Origin: Rhodospirillales bacterium Ga0074136
GTDB taxonomy: Bacteria; Pseudomonadota; Alphaproteobacteria; Acetobacterales; Acetobacteraceae
NCBI GenBank assembly: GCA_001464375.1
Contig: LNEW01000078.1
Coordinates: forward strand, 20,129-84,128
Direction of reading: 5' to 3'
DNA length: 64,000 nucleotides
Below the pieces are notes generated by a model. That model was not told the DNA's origin. It made no database searches and saw nothing but the letters and a program-made list of their open reading frames with translations. This document shows positions 58,535 through 64,000 of this stretch, piece after piece (the stretch's first letter is position 1; each line of letters starts with the position of its first letter). The position numbers and the translations under genes are program-made.

Positions 58535-59334
58535 CCTGGGAAGCCTACGCCATCCGCTACGGGCGGCACGAGCGCACGGCGCAGACCAACCACCTGCTGC
58601 CGTTGCCCGACCCGCACGAGGCGATGCCGCTCGACTACTACGTGTGGCTGCTGCGCGGACCCGGTGGGCGGGAGATCGTGGTCGATACGGGCTTCGACGC
58701 CGAACTCGCGACGAAGCGGGGTCGCAGCTTGTCGCGGTCGGTCGGCGACTGCCTGATCTCCATGGGCACGGACCCCGCGACGGTGCAGGACGTCATCATC
58801 ACGCACCTGCACTATGACCACGCCGGCAGCCTCGGCATCTTCCCCGCCGCGCGCTTCCACCTCCAGGAACGCGAGATGCACTTCGCGGTGGGGCGCCACA
58901 TGTGCGTGCACGCCATCCGCATGCCCTTCGAAGCCGAGCACGTGGTCGCCATGGTGCGCGCGCTCTATGCCGACCGGGTGGAGTTCCACGAGGGCGACAG
59001 CGAGATTGCGCCTGGTGTGAGCGTGCACCGCGTCGGCGGCCACTCCGACGGGCTGCAGGTGGTGCGCGTGGAGACCGCGCGCGGGCCGGTGGTGATCGCC
59101 TCCGACGCCATGCACTTCTATGCCAATGCGCTGTCGGGCAATCCCTTCCCGATCATCTTCGACCTCGGCGCCATGGCGGCGGGCTGGCGTGCGGCGAAGA
59201 AACTGGCGGGTGGCGACGACAGCCGCGTGATCCCGGGGCACGACCCGGCGGTACGCGACCGCTTTCCCGCCGTGCCGGGCCAGGATGGCGAGGTGGTGGC
59301 GCTGCACCTGGCGCCACGGGTGCCACGGGCCTGA
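58531..59334 (+). CDS. Metallo-beta-lactamase-fold hydrolase (N-acyl-homoserine-lactonase-like)
   Basis: 267 residues. Zinc motif ITHLHYDHAGSLG, later His in VHRVGGHSDGLQV, Asp in ASDAMHF, and C-terminal VIPGHDPAV. The layout resembles AttM/AhlD lactonases but also other catabolic lactonases. Overlap ATGA with the dehydrogenase suggests both work in one pathway, for which the CMD protein also fits. Quorum-quenching is possible, not shown. Confidence 0.82.
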   Translation: MTWEAYAIRYGRHERTAQTNHLLPLPDPHEAMPLDYYVWLLRGPGGREIVVDTGFDAELATKRGRSLSRSVGDCLISMGTDPATVQDVIITHLHYDHAGSLGIFPAARFHLQEREMHFAVGRHMCVHAIRMPFEAEHVVAMVRALYADRVEFHEGDSEIAPGVSVHRVGGHSDGLQVVRVETARGPVVIASDAMHFYANALSGNPFPIIFDLGAMAAGWRAAKKLAGGDDSRVIPGHDPAVRDRFPAVPGQDGEVVALHLAPRVPRA

Positions 59335-59341
59335 GCCGCCC

Positions 59342-59593
59342 TCAGCCCAGGACGACGACCGTCGCGGCGGCCAGGCCGACCGCGCAGAACAGGATGGACA
59401 GGCCGGGCCAGGTGCGCTGCGGCCCGCGCATGGCGATCAGCACGTTGACCGCCAGCGAGGCCAGCACGGCCGCCACAGGCTGCGACCAGTGGAAGTACAG
59501 GAAGCCATAGACGATCAGGCCGAGCCACATCCAGAAGGCGGCCTTCGCGAGCAACCCCCAGACCATGTCGGAGGCGGCCGAGGCCGGGCGCAT
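59342..59593 (-). CDS. Small membrane protein, unknown function
   Basis: 83 residues from ATG 59593 with three hydrophobic helices (AKAAFWMWLGLIVYGFLYFHW, AAVLASLAVNVLIAM, LSILFCAVGLAAATVVVL). No family is recognised. Convergent with the lactonase-like gene, its stop 8 bases away. Confidence 0.6.
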   Translation of the reverse strand: MRPASAASDMVWGLLAKAAFWMWLGLIVYGFLYFHWSQPVAAVLASLAVNVLIAMRGPQRTWPGLSILFCAVGLAAATVVVLG

Positions 59594-59736
59594 TTCGTGC
59601 GAATGAAGCTGCCGCCCGAGAGCAGCATCATGGCCATGAAATAGGTCGACATCGGGCGCACACTTGCGTCGGTCCTTCCTTCGGCGCAAGACCGCATCCT
59701 CGGCCGATCCGCAGTCAATCATTCGCGATGTGAAGT

Positions 59737-60870
59737 GTGCAGACCCCCCCAGCCCCCGCCGTGCTGCAGGTATTGCCGGCGCTTGGCGCCGGCGGCGTGG
59801 AGCGCGGTACGCTCGAGATCGCGGACGCGGTCGTGCGGGCCGGGTGGCGCGCCTTCGTGGCCTCGGCCGGGGGCCCGCTGGTCGCCCGCCTCGAGGCGTT
59901 GGGCGCGCGGCACGTGACCCTGCCGCTCGCCACCAAGTCGCCGGCCGGGATCTGGCGCAATGCCGCGGCGCTGGAGGCGCTGGTGCGGCGCGAGCACATC
60001 GGCATCCTGCATGCCCGGTCCCGCGCCCCGGCCTGGTCGGGCTGGCTCGCGGCCCGGCGCAGCGGGGCGCATTTCGTCACCACCTATCACGGCACCTACA
60101 ATGAAGGGCTGCCGGGCAAGCGCTTCTACAATTCGGTGATGGCGCGGGGCGAACGGGTCATCGCCATCAGCAGCTTCATCGCCGAGCACCTGCGCGCCCG
60201 CCACGGCACCGACCCGGGCCGCATCCGCACCATTGCGCGCGGCGTGGACGAGGCGCTGTTCGACCCCGCCCGCGTGGCGCCCGAACGGGTCGCCGCGCTG
60301 CGCGCCGCCTGGGGCGTGCCGCAGGGCCGCCCGGTGGTGATGCTGCCGGCCCGCGTCACGCGCTGGAAAGGCCAGGGCGTGCTGGTCGAGGCGATGGCCC
60401 GCGGGCCGGGCGATGCGCTGGCGCTGCTGGTCGGCGATGCGCAGGGCCGTACCGGATTCGTTGATGAATTGCGCGCACGCATCGCGGCGCTGGGGCTGGC
60501 GGACCGTGTGCGCCTGGTCGGTCATGCCGACGACATGCCTGCCGCGCTGCTGCTCGCGGATGTGGTGGTGCATGCCTCGACCGATGCCGAGGCCTTCGGC
60601 CGCACGGTGATCGAGGCGCAGGCCATGGAGCGCTGCGTGATCGCCAGCGACCTCGGCGGCCCGCGGGAGACGGTGGAGGAGGGCGTGACCGGCTGGCGCG
60701 TGCCGCCGGGCGACGCCGCGGCGCTCGCGGCGGCGATCGACCGCATATTGGCGCTGCCCGTCGCCGATCGCGTCGCAATGGGCGCTCGGGCGCGGGCCGC
60801 GGTCCTGGCGGGCTTCACCACGGCGCGCATGCAGGCGGCAACCCTTGCCGTGTATCGCGAGCTGCTGTGA
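59737..60870 (+). CDS. Glycosyltransferase family 4
   Basis: 377 residues: N-terminal VLPALGAGGVERGTLEIADAVVRAG, middle RVIAISSFIAEHLRARHG, C-terminal donor-site ADVVVHASTDAEAFGRTVIEAQAMERCVIAS with the E-x7-E motif (E/AFGRTVIE). Retaining GT-B enzyme, probably in lipopolysaccharide or other surface-glycan assembly. GTG 59737 is the start. The next glycosyltransferase gene begins on its stop codon (TGATG). Confidence 0.88.
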   Translation: MQTPPAPAVLQVLPALGAGGVERGTLEIADAVVRAGWRAFVASAGGPLVARLEALGARHVTLPLATKSPAGIWRNAAALEALVRREHIGILHARSRAPAWSGWLAARRSGAHFVTTYHGTYNEGLPGKRFYNSVMARGERVIAISSFIAEHLRARHGTDPGRIRTIARGVDEALFDPARVAPERVAALRAAWGVPQGRPVVMLPARVTRWKGQGVLVEAMARGPGDALALLVGDAQGRTGFVDELRARIAALGLADRVRLVGHADDMPAALLLADVVVHASTDAEAFGRTVIEAQAMERCVIASDLGGPRETVEEGVTGWRVPPGDAAALAAAIDRILALPVADRVAMGARARAAVLAGFTTARMQAATLAVYRELL

Positions 60871-61775
60871 TGCGCGTGCTGGTCATCAAGTTGGCGGCGC
60901 TCGGCGATTTCGCGCAGGCCTTCGGACCCTTCGCGGCCATCCGGGCGCATCATCCGGATGCGCGGATCATCCTGCTGACGACCAAGCCCTATGCGCCGCT
61001 CGCGCGGATGTCGCCCTGGTTCGACGAGGTCTGGGAGGATGGCCGGCCGGACTGGACCGACATCCCAGCCGTGCTGCGCCTGGCGCGCCGGGTGAACGGC
61101 GCGCGCTTCGACCGGGTGTATGACCTGCAGACCTCGGCGCGGTCGTCGCGCTACCGCTGGTTCGTCGGGCGGCGGGCGGAATGGTCGGGGATCGCGCCTG
61201 GCGCCTCCCACCCGCACGCCAACCCGGCGCGCGACGCCATGCATACGGTCGAGCGCCAGCGCGAGCAGCTGGAGATGGCCGGCATCCGCGAATTCCCGAT
61301 CCCCGACCTGACCTGGCTCGCGGCGGATCTTGCGCGGTTCGGGCTGCCGGCGCGATTCTGCCTCGTGGTGCCGGGCGCGTCGCCCGGACGGCCGGCCAAG
61401 CGCTGGCCGGTGGAACGATTCGGCGCGCTGGCGGCGGGCTTCGACCTGCCGGCCGTGATCCTGGGCGGGGCGGCGGAGGCGCCGATGGCTGCCACGATCC
61501 GCGCCGCGGCGCCCTCCGCGATCGACCTCACCGGCCGTACATCCTTCGCCGAGATCGGTGCGCTGGCGCGCCGCGCGGCCTTCGCCGTGGGCAACGACAC
61601 GGGGCCGACGCACCTGCTGGCCGCCTGCGGCTGCCCGACGCTCGCGTTGTTCGGCGCCGACAGCGACCCGGCGCTGTGTGCGCCGCGCGGGCCCCGCGTG
61701 GACTGGCTGCGCCATGTGCCGCTGGCGGGTCTGGAACCCGACGTCGTCAGGGCCGCGCTCGCCCGCCTGACTTGA
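60870..61775 (+). CDS. Glycosyltransferase family 9 (heptosyltransferase-like)
   Basis: 301 residues: [32 protein letters not shown] opening, typical of LPS heptosyltransferases, and [28 protein letters not shown] near the end, the D-x-G-P-x-H nucleotide-sugar site. With the preceding GT4 it probably builds lipopolysaccharide core. Confidence 0.88.
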   Translation: MRVLVIKLAALGDFAQAFGPFAAIRAHHPDARIILLTTKPYAPLARMSPWFDEVWEDGRPDWTDIPAVLRLARRVNGARFDRVYDLQTSARSSRYRWFVGRRAEWSGIAPGASHPHANPARDAMHTVERQREQLEMAGIREFPIPDLTWLAADLARFGLPARFCLVVPGASPGRPAKRWPVERFGALAAGFDLPAVILGGAAEAPMAATIRAAAPSAIDLTGRTSFAEIGALARRAAFAVGNDTGPTHLLAACGCPTLALFGADSDPALCAPRGPRVDWLRHVPLAGLEPDVVRAALARLT

Positions 61776-61836
61776 CCCCGCGCGGCGCGCTGCCCATGGT
61801 CCGCGCCCCTTTCCAGCCCCCGGAGACGCTGTCCCG

Positions 61837-63771
61837 ATGCCCGCGATTACCCTGCCCGATGGTTCCGTCCGGTCCTTCGATGGGCCGGTCACGGGCACCA
61901 CCATCGCCGCGGCGATCGGGCCTGGCCTGGCCAAGGCGGCGCTGGCCATGCAGGTGGATGGCGCTTTGCAGGACCTGTCGCGCCCAATCGAGCACGACGC
62001 GGCCATCCGCTTCATCACGCGGCGCGACCCCGAGGCGCTGGAACTGATCCGCCACGACACCGCGCATGTGCTGGCCGAGGCCGTGCAGGCGCTGTTTCCC
62101 GGCACGCAGGTGACGATCGGCCCGTCGATCGAGAACGGCTTCTACTACGACTTCGCCCGAAACGAGCCCTTCACGCCGGAAGACTTCGGCGCCATCGAGG
62201 CGAAGATGCGCGAGATCGTCGCGCGCAACGCGGCGTTCGAACGCATCGTGACCACGCGCCACGAGGCGATCGCGCTGTTCGCGGAGAAGGGTGAGAAGTA
62301 CAAGGTCGAGCTGATCCAGGACCTGCCCGCCGGCGAGACCATCACGCTGTACAAGCAGGGCGACTGGATCGACCTGTGCCGCGGCCCGCACATGCGCGGC
62401 ACCGGCGATGTCGGCACCGCCTTCAAGCTGATGAAGGCTGCGGGTGCGTATTGGCGCGGTGACCACCGCAACGCGATGCTGTCGCGCATCTACGGCACCG
62501 CCTGGCGCGACCAGAAGGAACTCGACGCGCACCTGCTGCAGATCGAGGAAGCGGAGAAGCGCGACCACCGCAAGATCGGCAAGGAGATGGGGCTGTTCCA
62601 TCTCGAGGAGGCCGCGGTCGGCTCCGTCTTCTGGCACCCCAAGGGCTGGAAACTGTACCGCACGGTCGAGGACTACATGCGCCGCCGCCTCGACGCCGGG
62701 GCGTATCAGGAAGTGAAGACGCCGCAGGTTCTGGACCGGCGTCTGTGGGAGGCCTCCGGCCACTGGGAGAACTACCGCAAGAACATGTTCATGGCGACGG
62801 TGGAGGACCAGGACGAGGCGCATCGCGTCCTCGCGCTCAAGCCGATGAACTGCCCCTGCCATGTGCTGATCTTCAACCAGGGCCTGCGCAGCTACCGCGA
62901 ATTGCCGCTGCGCATGGCGGAGTTCGGCGCCTGCCACCGCTACGAACCCTCGGGCGCGCTGCACGGCATCATGCGCGTGCGCGCCTTCACGCAGGACGAC
63001 GCGCACATTTTCTGCGAGGAACACCAGATCGCCGCCGAGGCGGTGCGCTTCACGGAATTGCTGTCCTCGGTCTATCGCGACCTGGGCTTCGAGCATTTCC
63101 GCGTGAAGTTCTCCGACCGCCCGGAACAGCGCGCCGGCGATGACGGCATCTGGGACCGCGCCGAGGGCGCGCTGCACGAGGCCTGCAAGATCGCCGGCGT
63201 CGACTACGAGATGAACCCGGGGGAGGGCGCCTTCTACGGCCCGAAGCTGGAATTCGTGCTGCGCGACGCGATCGGCCGCGACTGGCAATGCGGCACGTTC
63301 CAGGTGGATTTCGTGCTGCCCGAGCGGCTCGACGCGCAATACGTGGCCGAGGATGGCGGTCGGAAACGCCCGGTCATGCTGCACCGCGCGATCCTGGGGA
63401 GTTTCGAGCGCTTCCTCGGCATCCTGATCGAGCAATATGCCGGGCGCTTCCCGCTGTGGCTGGCGCCGGTGCAGGTGGTGGTCGCGACCATCGTCGATGA
63501 GGCCGCGCCCTTCGCCGAGGAAGCCGCGGCCGCCCTGCGCGCGGCGGGGCTGCGGGTCGACACCGACCTGCGGAACGAGAAGATCAACCGCAAGGTGGTC
63601 GACCATATCGAGCAGCGCGTGCCCGTCCTGGTGGTGATCGGGCGGCGGGAGGCGGAGGAGCGGTCCCTGGTGCTGCGCCGCCTGCCCGGGCGCGAGCAGG
63701 TCACGCTACCGCTGGCCGAGGCTGTCGCCGGCCTGGCGGCGGAGGCCACGGCCCCCGACCTGGCGCGCTGA
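61837..63771 (+). CDS. thrS: Threonyl-tRNA synthetase
   Basis: 644 residues. TGS domain ([25 protein letters not shown]), editing domain with [11 protein letters not shown] and YDFA, catalytic class II core: [11 protein letters not shown] (Zn/ATP Cys), [26 protein letters not shown] (motif 2), YGPKLEF, and motif 3 [13 protein letters not shown]-terminal anticodon domain complete. Essential. Followed by infC, as in many bacteria. Confidence 0.97.
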   Translation: MPAITLPDGSVRSFDGPVTGTTIAAAIGPGLAKAALAMQVDGALQDLSRPIEHDAAIRFITRRDPEALELIRHDTAHVLAEAVQALFPGTQVTIGPSIENGFYYDFARNEPFTPEDFGAIEAKMREIVARNAAFERIVTTRHEAIALFAEKGEKYKVELIQDLPAGETITLYKQGDWIDLCRGPHMRGTGDVGTAFKLMKAAGAYWRGDHRNAMLSRIYGTAWRDQKELDAHLLQIEEAEKRDHRKIGKEMGLFHLEEAAVGSVFWHPKGWKLYRTVEDYMRRRLDAGAYQEVKTPQVLDRRLWEASGHWENYRKNMFMATVEDQDEAHRVLALKPMNCPCHVLIFNQGLRSYRELPLRMAEFGACHRYEPSGALHGIMRVRAFTQDDAHIFCEEHQIAAEAVRFTELLSSVYRDLGFEHFRVKFSDRPEQRAGDDGIWDRAEGALHEACKIAGVDYEMNPGEGAFYGPKLEFVLRDAIGRDWQCGTFQVDFVLPERLDAQYVAEDGGRKRPVMLHRAILGSFERFLGILIEQYAGRFPLWLAPVQVVVATIVDEAAPFAEEAAAALRAAGLRVDTDLRNEKINRKVVDHIEQRVPVLVVIGRREAEERSLVLRRLPGREQVTLPLAEAVAGLAAEATAPDLAR

Positions 63772-63896
63772 CCCTGCTTGTAATCAGGGCACGCGGAGGA
63801 CAAATGCGGCATGCGGATGGCGATGCCGGTTGCGGCGGCGTGATCGCCGCTCCATAAAGCCCGCTTCTACCGGTTCCACTACGACAGGAGACGACC

Positions 63897-64000
63897 ATAG
63901 CTCGTGGCCCAATGCCCGCGACGCCGCCTTCCAAGGACGGCCCGCGCATCAACGACGACATCCGCGTGCCGCAGGTGCGCCTGATCGACCAGGACGGCGA
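63897..64000 (+). CDS. infC: Translation initiation factor IF-3, 5' part, apparent AUA start
   Basis: Window-end partial. From 63897 the frame reads (ATA)[22 protein letters not shown] and then [12 protein letters not shown], the IF-3 N-terminal domain start. AGGAG (63886-63890) lies exactly 6 bases before ATA 63897, whereas the first in-frame ATG (63912) would leave 21 bases. Rare start codons in infC are known (AUU in Escherichia coli) and let IF-3 repress its own synthesis by rejecting non-standard initiation. A GC hairpin sits upstream near 63831-63852. Confidence 0.85.
   Translation, partial: MARGPMPATPPSKDGPRINDDIRVPQVRLIDQDG

Overview
The window is GC-rich chromosomal DNA of an alphaproteobacterium. 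Gene content, the infA-maf-RNase E/G-yacG and murA-hisG-hisD neighbourhoods, the Bug-type (TTT) receptor and the overall codon use point to an Acetobacteraceae (Roseomonas-like) host. This is inference from family resemblance, not a phylogeny.

Layout. 1-16.4 kb: mixed chromosomal genes. They include an RTX repeat protein cut by the window edge and carrying a frameshift, a GNAT enzyme, small secreted proteins, a sulfatase, a branched-chain amino-acid-type receptor, a WD40-caspase-like protein (also frameshifted) and two flavoproteins in an overlapping pair. 16.4-20.2 kb: a compact livHMGF importer operon on the minus strand. 20.455-31.126 kb: a compact integrated element in the tRNA-Phe gene. 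It is bounded by a 16-bp duplication of the tRNA 3' end. It carries a primase/VapE-type helicase, an HNH nuclease, a large terminase, a MerR-like regulator, an HK97-type capsid, a prohead protease, a portal, an excisionase-like HTH protein and a tyrosine integrase. It has no recognisable tail, lysis or small-terminase gene, and its head genes run capsid-protease-portal, the reverse of the usual order. It resembles a capsid-forming phage satellite (cf-PICI-like). Inverted iteron arrays next to the primase gene look like its replication origin.

31.2-38.2 kb: a housekeeping minus-strand block (yacG, RNase E/G-like, maf, infA, hisD, hisG, murA, dcd) and tRNA-Thr. 38.2-43.3 kb: a surface-glycan cluster (sugar epimerases, a C-methyltransferase, a TPR/OGT-like glycosyltransferase). 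43.4-46 kb: a methylmalonyl-CoA epimerase, a TTT receptor and an aldo/keto reductase. 46-50.5 kb: an orphan phage module with overlapping spanin genes, a virion lysin-like protein and a beta-helix tail spike, without capsid or integrase genes. 50.9-59.6 kb: two paralogous class I aminotransferases interleaved with GNAT enzymes, a DinB protein, a decayed FHA/RsbU phosphatase remnant and a small catabolic cluster (dehalogenase-like hydrolase, CMD protein, beta-hydroxyacid dehydrogenase, metallo-beta-lactamase-fold lactonase). 59.7-64 kb: two glycosyltransferases, thrS and the start of infC, which appears to use an AUA start codon.

Many genes overlap by ATGA, GTGA or TGATG, so several strings are probably translationally coupled. 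Start sites were chosen from these overlaps, Shine-Dalgarno sites, signal peptides and family N-termini. No database search was run.
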